Below the pieces are notes generated by a model. That model did not search any database and was not told where the DNA came from. It was given only the letters and a program-made list of their open reading frames with translations. From Jatrophihabitans sp. (lineage in GTDB: Bacteria > Actinomycetota > Actinomycetes > Mycobacteriales > Jatrophihabitantaceae), in contig JAOPUX010000064.1 of assembly GCA_025963285.1 (NCBI GenBank), positions 16,359 through 80,358 on the forward strand: a DNA stretch of 64,000 nucleotides. The letters are read 5' to 3'. A program made the translations under genes and the position numbers. Below, piece after piece: positions 25,326-33,590 of this stretch (the first letter of the stretch is position 1; the number at the start of each line of letters is the position of its first letter).

Positions 25326-25386
25326 AGACTACGCACCGTAGGACTCCAGCAGCTTGGCTTGCTCGAGATCAGTCGGCCAACGCCAA

Positions 25387-25425
25387 GCGGGCGCAGCAAC
25401 GCTACTGCAGCGTTCCTGCGCCCGC
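25387..25425 (-). terminator. Long hairpin between extradiol and Rieske units
   Basis: GCGGGCGCAG (25387-25396) and AACGCT (25398-25403) pair with AGCGTT (25409-25414) and CTGCGCCCGC (25416-25425), leaving one C-C mismatch and a 5-base loop. A second small hairpin, CGGGACGGA / TCCGTCCCG, is at 25451-25470. Both lie after the extradiol stop at 25489, so they probably end that transcript. Confidence 0.7.
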
Positions 25426-25488
25426 GGTGGTACGGAGGCGTCCGCCCGCCCGGGACGGATCTCCGTCCCGCTTGGGTCTCTGTCTTGG

Positions 25489-26370
25489 TTAGATGTCGGG
25501 CTGGCCGGGATCGGACTGCTTGTGACCCCAGTAGCTGGCGACGTCGTAGCGGGTCGGCGTGTAAGTCGCATCGTCGATGAGCCGGCCGCCGAATCCGTAT
25601 TCGACCTGGAAGCCCGAGGGGGTCTTGACGTAGAAGGAGAGCATCTCGTCGTTGGAGTGCTTGCCGAACGACGCGGCAACCGGAGCCGCCCCGGCGAGCA
25701 CCTTGTCCCACGCCCGGCCGATCAGGTCGAAGTCGTCAACCTCGAACATGAGGTGATTGACGTGATTCGGCACGCCCGGGATCGCCGCGTGGGCAAACGA
25801 GTGGTGGCGGGGGTTGCAGTGCAGGAAGGTGCCGGTGAGCCCCGGCGCGAAGTCGATGTAGTCGCTGAGTCGGAACCCAAGCAGGTCGTACAGGCGCTGG
25901 TAGGCCGCTCCGTCGCTGACCATCTGGAAGGCGTGACCGAACCCGCCGGTCCCGGTCTTGAAGCGTGCACCCCTCGGGGAGACGAAGGGGTCCTTGTCCG
26001 TCTTCAGCCCCCAGAACAGCTCCAGTGTGAGCCCGTCGGGGTCCTCGAAGGACGACAGCCCGCTCACCATGCGCTCCGCGATGGTGGCCGAGTCGGCAGG
26101 CTTCACCACGAAGCCGGCAGCCTCGAGTGATGCAGACAGCTCCTCGAGTTCGGCTGCGCCCTTGACCTCCCAGCCCAGCGTGGTGACGCCGCCGGCCTCG
26201 GAGTGACGACGCACGTCGAGGCGGTAGGACTTTTCGTCCATCCGCAGCAGCAGCCGGTCGTCGGTCTCGGACGCGATCTGCAGCCCGAGCAGATCGACCG
26301 CAAACGCCTTCCACTCCGACAGGTCGGTGGCCGAGATCAACGCGTAACCCAGGCTCAAAACTGACGCCAT
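25489..26370 (-). CDS. Extradiol ring-cleavage dioxygenase (VOC, BphC/HsaC type)
   Basis: A 293-residue two-domain type I extradiol dioxygenase that opens a catechol next to the diol (meta cleavage). Fe(II) ligands are His146 (GFGHAF), His206 (NHLMFEV) and Glu257 (GFQVEYG); second-sphere His190/His194 (HHSFAHA) and Tyr247 are also in place, matching BphC numbering closely. GAGAGGA precedes the ATG. It lies downstream of the aldehyde dehydrogenase (26525-27934), same strand. Biphenyl-diol, steroid or diterpenoid catechols are typical substrates of this group. Confidence 0.95.
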   Translation of the reverse strand: MASVLSLGYALISATDLSEWKAFAVDLLGLQIASETDDRLLLRMDEKSYRLDVRRHSEAGGVTTLGWEVKGAAELEELSASLEAAGFVVKPADSATIAERMVSGLSSFEDPDGLTLELFWGLKTDKDPFVSPRGARFKTGTGGFGHAFQMVSDGAAYQRLYDLLGFRLSDYIDFAPGLTGTFLHCNPRHHSFAHAAIPGVPNHVNHLMFEVDDFDLIGRAWDKVLAGAAPVAASFGKHSNDEMLSFYVKTPSGFQVEYGFGGRLIDDATYTPTRYDVASYWGHKQSDPGQPDI

Positions 26371-26524
26371 TGGTGAGTCCTCTCAAGAGTTATTGACTTG
26401 ACATGCGGTACATCGGCACAGGTTTCGCGGAACGCTACCTGCGGCTTCGCGCCCGACGCCACGCTCGCGTGCCGGGTATCGGCACGTACGGGGCGTGCGC
26501 TCGCGAGCGCCGGACGCCGGTTGG

Positions 26525-27934
26525 TCAGCGCGCCCGGAGGACCAGCTGCAGCTCGGTGAATGCCGCGTAGCCCCACGGTCCGTTCTCGACCCCGATGCCG
26601 CTCCACTTCGCGCCACCGAAGGGCAGGTTCGGAGCCACCGCCATGTGCGTGTTGACCCAGACACTCCCGCTGTCGAGCTGGGTCGCGACCGAGGTCGCGC
26701 GGTCGGTGTCCGCACCCCACACAGACGCACCCAGCCCGAAGTTGGTGGCGTTGGCCTGAGCGACGACGTCCTCGACCCGGCTGAAGGGAATGAGCGGCAG
26801 GGCAGGACCGAACTGCTCCTCGTCGACGATGGCGGTGCCGTCGGCAGCACCGACCAGCACGGTCGGCTCGAAGAAGTACCCGGGCCGGTCCATCGGCCGG
26901 CCGCCGGTCGTTGCCGTCGCGCCGTCGCTAATCGCGCTGGCGACCAGCTGCGACACCCGCTCGTACTGCGGAGCGTTCTGGATCGGGCCCAGCTCGACTC
27001 CGTCGAGGAAGCCGTCGCCGACCACGGCTGCGCGGACACGCTCGGTCAGCGCCTCCACGACCTCGTCGTAGCGGGACTCGTGGACATAGACACGCTTGAT
27101 GGCCGAGCAGATCTGCCCGTTGTTGCCGAACGCCGACTGGAAGAGCTTCTCGGTGATCGCGGCCGGATCGATGTCATCCAGCAGGATCGCCGGATCGTTA
27201 CCGCCGAGTTCGAGCGTGACGCGCTTGAGGTCGCCGGCCGCCGCCGCGGCGACCCGCTTGCCGGTAGCGATCGAGCCGGTGAAACTGATCTTACGTGGAA
27301 CCGGGTGCTCGGTCATCGAGGCACCGAGCGGGTCCCGGCCGCTCACCACGTTGAGCACTCCGGGCGGCAGCACGCCGCGCAGCGCTGCACCCAACGCAAG
27401 GGTCGCCAGCGGCGTGTAGGGCGACGGCTTCAGCACAACCGTGTTCCCGGCCAGCAGGGCCGGCGCGAGCTTCCAGGAGGCGAGCAGCAGCGGGAAGTTC
27501 CACGGCGTGATGGCGGCGACCACCCCGATCGGCTTGCGCGTGACCTCCGCGTACGTCGTCGCGTCGTCCTGGATCACCTCTGCCGGAAGGTCGAGCGCGG
27601 CGAAGTAACGGAACCACGCCGCCGAGGCGTGCAGCTCGATCACCGACTGGTTCACCGGCCGGCCCTGCTCGAGGGTCAGAACCTGAGCCAGCGATTCGGC
27701 GTTCGCGACGATCGCGTCCGCTGCGGCGTTGAGGGTCTCGCGACGCAGTGCCAGGTCCGTGCGCCAATCGCCATAGGCGCGAGCCGCGGCGTCGAAGGCA
27801 GCGTCGAGCTGATCGGCGTCGCAGTCGGGAGCCTGCGCGAAGGCCTCACCGGTCGAGGGGTTTATGACGTCGAAGTCGTCGATATGTGCGACTGACTTTC
27901 CATCGATTGTCATCGAAAAATCGGGCAGTTCCAT
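26525..27934 (-). CDS. Aldehyde dehydrogenase (ALDH superfamily)
   Basis: A 469-residue NAD(P)-dependent ALDH that oxidises an aldehyde to an acid. Motifs are the ITPWNFPLLLASWKLAPALLAGN cofactor region (in outline), the catalytic glutamate in LELGGNDPA and the nucleophile in NNGQICSAIKR. I chose the ATG at 27934 with AGGTG before it; a GTG three codons earlier is possible. It is divergent from the NDMA-type alcohol dehydrogenase at 28077, which could supply its aldehyde. The 154-bp gap before the extradiol gene shows no terminator. Confidence 0.92.
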   Translation of the reverse strand: MELPDFSMTIDGKSVAHIDDFDVINPSTGEAFAQAPDCDADQLDAAFDAAARAYGDWRTDLALRRETLNAAADAIVANAESLAQVLTLEQGRPVNQSVIELHASAAWFRYFAALDLPAEVIQDDATTYAEVTRKPIGVVAAITPWNFPLLLASWKLAPALLAGNTVVLKPSPYTPLATLALGAALRGVLPPGVLNVVSGRDPLGASMTEHPVPRKISFTGSIATGKRVAAAAAGDLKRVTLELGGNDPAILLDDIDPAAITEKLFQSAFGNNGQICSAIKRVYVHESRYDEVVEALTERVRAAVVGDGFLDGVELGPIQNAPQYERVSQLVASAISDGATATTGGRPMDRPGYFFEPTVLVGAADGTAIVDEEQFGPALPLIPFSRVEDVVAQANATNFGLGASVWGADTDRATSVATQLDSGSVWVNTHMAVAPNLPFGGAKWSGIGVENGPWGYAAFTELQLVLRAR

Positions 27935-28076
27935 GAGGCACACCTGTCTCGCTCAGAGTCCGTACGCGTGTAGTGATTCCTTAGTAGACCCTGCTCCCCC
28001 GGAGGGGACCGACGCACGTGCCGGGCTACGGAACAGCACCTGCCTCGGGTGCCCAGGCCCGCGCTACTTTGCGGAT

Positions 28077-29225
28077 ATGAAGAGCAGAGCGGCAGTGCTG
28101 TGGGGGCTCAAAGAGCCTTGGAAAATAAACGAGATCCAGGTCGATCCGCCCAAGAGCGGCGAGGTGCTGGTGCGCTGGAAGGTTGCGGGACTATGCCATA
28201 GCGACGAGCACCTCGTCACCGGCGACATGGTTCCGCCGGCGGAGATGCTCGAGGCGATGGGCGAGGCGAAGTTCTTCCCGATCATCGGTGGCCACGAGGG
28301 CGCCGGCATCGTGGAGGCCGTCGGCCCCGACGTAACCGATCTGGCGGTCGGTGATCACGTGGCCGCGAGCTTCATTCCTGCCTGTGGGAAGTGCCGCTAC
28401 TGCCTGACCGGCCGTGGCAACCTCTGCAACAGCGGTGCCGGCACCCTCGGTGGCGGGATGATCACCGACGGCACGCCTCGGCACTTCGTCGACGGTGCCC
28501 CGGTCGCCCTGCTGGCGAAGGTCGGCTCGTTCTCTGAGCTGAGCTGCGTGTCGCAGACCTCGATCATCAAGGTGGACAAGGACCTTCCTCTCGAAGCTGT
28601 CGCCCTCGTGTCCTGTGGTGTGTCCACGGGCTGGGGATCGGCGACCGAGCGGGCGAACGTGCGACCGGGCGACGTCGTGGTCGTCGTGGGCGTCGGCGGC
28701 ATCGGCATCAACGCCGTGCAGGGTGCCAGGGCTGCGGGCGCGAAGATGGTGATCGCCATCGACCCGGTCGAGTTCAAGCGCGACAAGGCACGCGAGTTCG
28801 GGGCGACCCACACCTTCGCGTCGATGGAGTCGGCGCTGCCCGAGGTGGCCTCGCTGACCTACGGCGAGATGGCCGACAAGGTGATCATGGCGCCTGGTGT
28901 CGTGTACGGCGAACTCATGGCCCCGGCGATGACGTTGACCGGAAAGGGCGGCACCCTCGTCGTCACCGGCGTCGCGCCGATGACCCAGACCCAGTCGTCG
29001 ATCAACCTGTTCGAGCTCGCGATGTGGAACAAGGAGATCAAGGGTACCCTGTTCGGCTCGCTCAACCCGCGGGTCGACGTGCCGCGCCTGCTCGACCTGT
29101 ACCGGCACGGTGTGCTGAAGCTGGACGAGCTGGTGACCCGCCGCTACTCCCTCGACGAGATCAACGACGGCTACCAGGCGATGCGTGACGGCACCAATAT
29201 CCGTGGCGTCGTCGTCTACGACTGA
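28077..29225 (+). CDS. NDMA-type zinc alcohol dehydrogenase (mycofactocin-associated)
   Basis: A 382-residue zinc-dependent MDR alcohol dehydrogenase. Catalytic zinc ligands are in GLCHSDEH and GGHEGAG; the structural zinc site is CGKCRYCLTGRGNLC; the nucleotide fold shows VVVVGVGGIGINAVQGA. The N-terminus MKSRAAVLWGLKEPW and INLFELAMWNKEIKGTLFGS are typical of the NDMA-dependent group whose NADH is tightly bound and, as established for related enzymes, re-oxidised through mycofactocin. The ribosome site is weak; the open frame extends upstream to 27864, so the start is not certain. Confidence 0.9.
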   Translation: MKSRAAVLWGLKEPWKINEIQVDPPKSGEVLVRWKVAGLCHSDEHLVTGDMVPPAEMLEAMGEAKFFPIIGGHEGAGIVEAVGPDVTDLAVGDHVAASFIPACGKCRYCLTGRGNLCNSGAGTLGGGMITDGTPRHFVDGAPVALLAKVGSFSELSCVSQTSIIKVDKDLPLEAVALVSCGVSTGWGSATERANVRPGDVVVVVGVGGIGINAVQGARAAGAKMVIAIDPVEFKRDKAREFGATHTFASMESALPEVASLTYGEMADKVIMAPGVVYGELMAPAMTLTGKGGTLVVTGVAPMTQTQSSINLFELAMWNKEIKGTLFGSLNPRVDVPRLLDLYRHGVLKLDELVTRRYSLDEINDGYQAMRDGTNIRGVVVYD

Positions 29226-29237
29226 CAATCGCAAGAC

Positions 29238-29280
29238 CAGCAACAGCCGCGGCGAGTGGGAGGCGCCGCGGCTGTTGCTG
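29238..29280. terminator. Bidirectional terminator hairpin
   Basis: A 17-bp perfect stem (29238-29254 with 29264-29280, core CAACAGCCGCGGCG) and 9-base loop between the converging alcohol dehydrogenase (stop 29225) and DUF35 gene (stop 29334). Confidence 0.8.
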
Positions 29281-29333
29281 TCTTCTGGTGCGCCGCGAAG
29301 ACCGCACAGGCCGCTCTGGCCCGGCGAGGCCGC

Positions 29334-29783
29334 TCAGGCCCCGGCGAACAGCAGCAGCTTGTTGCCGCCGCCGGCATCGGCGAAGTATCCCTGCACCCGG
29401 CTGCCGATGAGGTCGTCGCCTTCGTTGACGCCGGTGACCGTCGAGGCGATACGGACGCCGTCAGTGTCAGCTAGCTCGACGACGCACACGTTGTAGGGGA
29501 CGGTGGCGACGAAGGCCTGGGTGAGGGCGGCATGGACCCACGTGTAGCTGAAGATCTGCCCGGCGCCAGAGACCTGGTGCCAGTCCCACTGAAATGATTG
29601 GCAGCGGTAGCAGGCCGGTGCGGGCGGGTGCCGGTGCGTGCCGCACTCGGTGCAGCGCTGGATCACCAGGCGGCCCTCGTCGGCTGCGATCCAATAGCCG
29701 GCGGTCAGCGGGTACCGTGCCGCCGGGAGAAGGCCGGGGACCATCAGGCCGGGGACCTTCTCCAGCTCGTTGCGCTCGCTCAT
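29334..29783 (-). CDS. DUF35 zinc-ribbon/OB-fold protein, copy 2
   Basis: A 149-residue protein with zinc ribbon Cys44, Cys47, Cys58 and Cys61 (CTECG, CYRC) and an OB-fold (GQIFSYTWVH, YNVCVVEL). The ATG at 29783 overlaps the thiolase-like stop at 29780 by 4 bp; an upstream start at 29798 would add five residues. As for copy 1, a two-component retro-aldolase with the coupled thiolase-like protein is likely. It differs clearly in sequence from copy 1, so the two modules probably act on different intermediates. Confidence 0.88.
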   Translation of the reverse strand: MSERNELEKVPGLMVPGLLPAARYPLTAGYWIAADEGRLVIQRCTECGTHRHPPAPACYRCQSFQWDWHQVSGAGQIFSYTWVHAALTQAFVATVPYNVCVVELADTDGVRIASTVTGVNEGDDLIGSRVQGYFADAGGGNKLLLFAGA

Positions 29784-30970
29784 CGGCTCAGCACGCATCC
29801 TGTCGTGGGGTTGACGCCGCCCGCGCCGCCGACGAGTGCCAAATCGGCGGAAGGCACCTGGTTCACGGCTGTGCCTCGCAGCTGTCGGGTCGCTTCCAGG
29901 ATGTGGTTCATGCCGTGCAGGTAGACCTCGGCGAGGTGACCACCGTGCGGATTGAGCGGCAGTGTGCCCGTCAGCCCGATCTGGCCGTCAGCCACGAACG
30001 GTCCGCCCTCCCCCTTGGCGCAGAAACCGAAGTCCTCCAACGACATCAGCACCATCGGCGTGAAGTGGTCATAGAGCAGGGCGACATCGATGTCGTCGGG
30101 CCGGATCGCGGCCCGGGCGAAGAGCTGCTCTGCCAGCGACGTCTGTGCCGCTGACGCGAAGTCGTCATCGGAGACGCTCAGCCTCGATGAGTAGCGGAAG
30201 TCTGCCCCCATCGCCGATGAACGCACGTAGACCGGCGATTGGGCAAGGTCGGCGGCGCGGTCGGTGCGGGTCAGCACCACCGCAGCAGCTCCGTCGGACT
30301 CCATACAGCAGTCGAGCAGCCGCAGGGGGTCAGCGATCATCCGGCTGTCGTGATGCTGCTGGAGGGTGAGCGGTTCACGGAATCGTGCATCGGGATTGGT
30401 CGCGGCCATCCGGCGCGCGTTGACCGCGATCTCGCCGAGCTGATCGATCGTCGTGCCGTAGCGATGCATGTGGCGCCGGGCGTTGAGCGCGAACACCTGC
30501 GCCGGTGACAGGAGCCCGTACGGTCCAGAGAAGGTGAGGTCCTCGCTCAGGTCTCCGGTGAGGGCCTTCTCGACCTCGAGCTGGCCGAACCGACCGGTGG
30601 CCTGGCTCATCGTCAGGGACCGATAGATGACGACATAGTCGGCATAGCCACAGACGAGCGCCATAGATGCGTTGACCACCGCGCCGAGCACGCCGCCACC
30701 ACCACCGCCCCACACCATGCCGGCGTAGCCGAGCTTCGGCGCACCGAACGCCGCGGCGATCCTGAGCGGCTCCACGGCCTCGTAGGCGTACCCGGAGTAC
30801 CCGTCGATGCTCGACGGGGAGATTCCGGCGTCGGCGCAGGCGTTGGCGATCGCTTCACACGCCAGCGAGTAGGTCCCTCGGTGGGCCAGCTCGCCACGTT
30901 TGCGGTACTCGGTATGCCCGATGCCGACGATCGCGACCTTGCCGTCCAGGATGGCCGAGTCGGCAGTCAC
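29780..30970 (-). CDS. Thiolase-like lipid-transfer (Ltp/SCP-x) protein, copy 2
   Basis: A 396-residue thiolase-fold protein with GFCAKGEGGPFVADGQ and LAEVYLHGMNHILEATRQLRG, the same family blocks as copy 1. By eye alignment, the nucleophile cysteine position of copy 1 (Cys88) is Leu95 here, within the glycine-rich GMVWGGGGGGVLGAV. Loss of that cysteine is known in Ltp2-type retro-aldolases, so C-C bond cleavage without thiolysis is the favoured role. Both its neighbours overlap it by 4 bp: the 112-residue protein upstream and DUF35 downstream, so the three are one translational unit. Confidence 0.87.
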   Translation of the reverse strand: MTADSAILDGKVAIVGIGHTEYRKRGELAHRGTYSLACEAIANACADAGISPSSIDGYSGYAYEAVEPLRIAAAFGAPKLGYAGMVWGGGGGGVLGAVVNASMALVCGYADYVVIYRSLTMSQATGRFGQLEVEKALTGDLSEDLTFSGPYGLLSPAQVFALNARRHMHRYGTTIDQLGEIAVNARRMAATNPDARFREPLTLQQHHDSRMIADPLRLLDCCMESDGAAAVVLTRTDRAADLAQSPVYVRSSAMGADFRYSSRLSVSDDDFASAAQTSLAEQLFARAAIRPDDIDVALLYDHFTPMVLMSLEDFGFCAKGEGGPFVADGQIGLTGTLPLNPHGGHLAEVYLHGMNHILEATRQLRGTAVNQVPSADLALVGGAGGVNPTTGCVLSR

Positions 30971-31305
30971 GCATCTCCGCCCTGGTCCGCGCCAGTTCCT
31001 TGCGCCCCGGCCGCGACCCTCTCGCGGCGAGCGGCGGCGTTGTCCAGCGCCTCTGGCGTCAGCGGCTCGGGAGACACGAGCAGCGCGATGGCGTCGTGGC
31101 CGGCAACGGCGATTCGTTCCAACTCCAGCGGGTCGAGATAGATCTCGACTCCGGAGGTGATGCCCAGGACCCTCAGCCGGTCACCGTTCGCGGTGACGTC
31201 CTTGCTGAGCACGACTCCCCCGAACTCGCTCTGCAAGACCATGTCCCCAGGGCGGATGGGCATCTCGTACGGGTCAAGGACGGAGTCCTCGAATGTCTCG
31301 CTCAC
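30967..31305 (-). CDS. Uncharacterised 112-aa protein coupled to thiolase-like gene
   Basis: Not recognised. I chose the GTG at 31305 (residues VSETFEDSVLDPYEM), with GGAG nine bases upstream; the frame is open to 31374. The N-terminal 70 residues look like a small beta-rich domain (MPIRPGDMVLQ, VLSKDVTANGDRLRVLGI, GVEIYLDPLELERIA), followed by an alanine/arginine-rich helical tail. Its stop overlaps the thiolase-like ATG by 4 bp. The first DUF35/thiolase-like module has no such gene, so it may be a third subunit of this complex or a substrate-specific helper. Confidence 0.65.
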   Translation of the reverse strand: MSETFEDSVLDPYEMPIRPGDMVLQSEFGGVVLSKDVTANGDRLRVLGITSGVEIYLDPLELERIAVAGHDAIALLVSPEPLTPEALDNAAARRERVAAGAQGTGADQGGDA

Positions 31306-31491
31306 CGGCGTAGCTCCGTTTCTGATCACATCGTCGCGGTGCCGGCAATCGCGCCCGTCGCACGGGTGCTGCAACGCCCACCATCATCCGGGTGATGATC
31401 CCGCAGCGCGAGCAGAATCGTCAGTGGTTGCGTTCCAAGGATCGGCACGTCGGCAACGCGCCGGCCGACACCGAGGGTCCACAGTACGAAG

Positions 31492-32478
31492 ATGGACGAG
31501 ACGACGACCGCGCCGCGCCGGGCACTGGGCACCTCAGGATTGAAGGTTTCGGTTGCAGCGCTCGGCGGCAACGTGTTCGGCCCACCCCGCCTTGACCAGC
31601 AGCAGACGACTGAGGTCATCTCCGCCGCGCTTGACCTCGGCGTCGACTTCGTCGACGTGGCTGATGTCTACGGGCAGGGACATGCCGAGGAACTGCTCGG
31701 CGTCGCGCTGCGAGGACGCCGAGAGCAGATGACGATCGCCACGAAGTTCAACCTACGAGCTCTCGGCGAGGAGCCGGTGCAGGCCTACGTGCGCACGCAG
31801 GCCGAGCAGAGCCTGCGACGGCTGGGTTCCGATTACATAGATCTGTACCAGCTGCACCTTCCCCGCGACGGGGTCGATATGGCCGAGGTGCTCAAGGCGC
31901 TCGGCGACTTGATCACGGAGGGCAAGGTCCGCGCGATCGGCGCGTGCAACTTCGCGGCGTGGCGTCTGGCCGAATCGGCGGCGATCGCTCGCGAGCTTGG
32001 CGTGCCCGGCTTCTCCACGGTGCAGAACTACTACCACGTGATGTCACGTCAGCTCGAGATCGAAGTGGGCCCGTACTGCCAACGGGCCGGCCTGGGCATA
32101 TTGCCCTACCACCCGCTGGCCGGCGGCTTCCTCACCGGTAAGTACCGCGAGGGCAGCCCGCCGCCGTCGGGCTCACGCGGCGCGACCGGAAGCCGCATGG
32201 TCGAGTCGATGCTGACGCGCGACCGCTTCGAGACCCTGGCCCGCCTGACCGACCTCGCCGAGGGCGCCGGCAGGTCGGTGGGACAGCTCGCCCTCGCCTG
32301 GCTCGCCGACCAGCCAGGGGTCAGCGCCGTGATCGCGGGCGTGAGCAGCATTGACCAGTTGCGATCCAATGTCGCGGCCTGTGCATGGACGCTGGACGCG
32401 TCCATCTCCGCAGCGATCGATGACCTGATCGAACCAGGCAGAGTCCACTCGCCGGAGTCGCCGCCCTACCTCCCGTAA
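31492..32478 (+). CDS. Aldo/keto reductase
   Basis: A 328-residue NADPH-dependent barrel reductase with Asp/Tyr in FVDVADVYGQGH, Lys in TIATKFN and His in LYQLHLPRD; the cofactor end reads VIAGVSSIDQL. It would act on a ketone or aldehyde intermediate. Divergent from the 112-residue protein/thiolase-like operon; the 186-bp gap holds an inverted repeat ATCATC-N5-GATGAT (31383-31399) with only a partial match to the dyad motif. The ribosome site is weak, so the first codon is uncertain. Confidence 0.88.
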   Translation: MDETTTAPRRALGTSGLKVSVAALGGNVFGPPRLDQQQTTEVISAALDLGVDFVDVADVYGQGHAEELLGVALRGRREQMTIATKFNLRALGEEPVQAYVRTQAEQSLRRLGSDYIDLYQLHLPRDGVDMAEVLKALGDLITEGKVRAIGACNFAAWRLAESAAIARELGVPGFSTVQNYYHVMSRQLEIEVGPYCQRAGLGILPYHPLAGGFLTGKYREGSPPPSGSRGATGSRMVESMLTRDRFETLARLTDLAEGAGRSVGQLALAWLADQPGVSAVIAGVSSIDQLRSNVAACAWTLDASISAAIDDLIEPGRVHSPESPPYLP

Positions 32479-32661
32479 CCCGACCTTGGTTGTCACACCG
32501 TGGTTCGCACACGGCAGGACGTATGGTCCCCATTTTCCGCGGTCAGGAACTCGTGACCTCCGCACCCGGCACATCGAAGAATCGGCAAGCAACGCGATCC
32601 GTGCATCCCGCGACCAACACCTTGACCGCCGCAATTTCCTGTGATTCAGTTCACTCGCATT

Positions 32662-32681
32662 GGATGCAGCATCCCGGACTC
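32662..32681. promoter_or_regulatory. Overlapping dyads upstream of the IclR gene
   Basis: GGATGC-A-GCATCC (32662-32674) is a perfect 13-bp dyad with inverted half order, and GCATCC-C-GGACTC (32669-32681) is a weak copy of the window-wide motif. They lie 22 bp before the IclR start and could be an autoregulatory site. Confidence 0.45.
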
Positions 32682-32702
32682 GCACCACGAAGGAGTTGGA
32701 GC

Positions 32703-33506
32703 ATGGAGTCTGATCAGGCAAACATCGACGAGCTGGCCGAGCCGGACATCGACAGTCTGAACGACAGCAGCACGTCGGTCAGCAAGGCCCTGCAGCTTCT
32801 CGATTCATTTCGTTCCTGCCATGGCCCCCTCGGCGTGAGCGCGATCGCGCGCCGTGCCGGCGTGCCGAAGTCGACCGCGTTCCGGCTGCTGTCGAACCTG
32901 GAGGCGGGCGGTTACGTCGAGCGGGACGGCAAGGACTATCAGCTCACGCTGAAGCTCTACGAACTCGGCAAGCACGTGAAGAACGGGAAGATGCGAGAGC
33001 TCCGGGAACTCGCCAATCCCTACCTCACCGAGCTCCACATGCGCACCGGCTGGGTCTCGCACCTGGCCATCCTCGACGGGACCGATGTCGTGTACCTCGA
33101 CAAGGTCAGCAGCCTGCGCGCCATCAGGACGCCCACCCGCGTCGGTGGACGGATGCCTGCCACGTGCACCGGGCTGGGAAAGGCGCTGCTCGCTGCAAGC
33201 GACAACGAGACCGTACATAGGGCCGTGATCGGTGGCCTCAAACCCCAGACCCGGTACTCGATCGCCAACCCCAAGCGGCTCATCAACGAGCTGCACAAGG
33301 TGAAGGAGGAGGGCGTCGCCCTCGATTGCGAGGAGGCAGCCCTCGGTCTCACCTGCGTCGCCGCGGCGGTGGCAAGGAAGGGCTCGTTGTCAGCGGCCGT
33401 CTCCGCCTCCGGCCCCACCAATCGTTTCGATCAGTCCCGCGCCATCCGGCGCGACGTTCGCAACACCGCCAGCGAGATCGCGCGCGCATGGGATGCCGTC
33501 GGCTGA
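32703..33506 (+). CDS. IclR-family transcriptional regulator
   Basis: A 267-residue regulator with an N-terminal winged helix (about residues 28-85: ALQLLDSF, GVSAIARRAGVPKSTAFRLLSNLEAGG) and a C-terminal effector domain (ALLAASDN, CEEAALGLTCVAAAV, AAVSASGPTNRF). AAGGAG precedes the ATG at 32703. IclR proteins often control aromatic and diterpenoid catabolism as activators or repressors. It is followed by a very strong hairpin and the converging P450, so it stands alone. Likely targets are the ring-cleavage operons around it. Confidence 0.92.
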   Translation: MESDQANIDELAEPDIDSLNDSSTSVSKALQLLDSFRSCHGPLGVSAIARRAGVPKSTAFRLLSNLEAGGYVERDGKDYQLTLKLYELGKHVKNGKMRELRELANPYLTELHMRTGWVSHLAILDGTDVVYLDKVSSLRAIRTPTRVGGRMPATCTGLGKALLAASDNETVHRAVIGGLKPQTRYSIANPKRLINELHKVKEEGVALDCEEAALGLTCVAAAVARKGSLSAAVSASGPTNRFDQSRAIRRDVRNTASEIARAWDAVG

Positions 33507-33537
33507 GTCGCCCCAGAGCGATACAACGAAGAGCGAT

Positions 33538-33583
33538 CAACGACGAACTGCCCGCCGGGAGACCGGCGGGCAGTTCGTCGTTG
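33538..33583. terminator. Very strong bidirectional terminator hairpin
   Basis: A 21-bp perfect stem (33538-33558 with 33563-33583, core GAACTGCCCGCCGG) closed by a GAGA tetraloop, between the converging IclR (stop 33506) and P450 (stop 33591) genes. Confidence 0.88.
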
Positions 33584-33590
33584 TAGCCGT

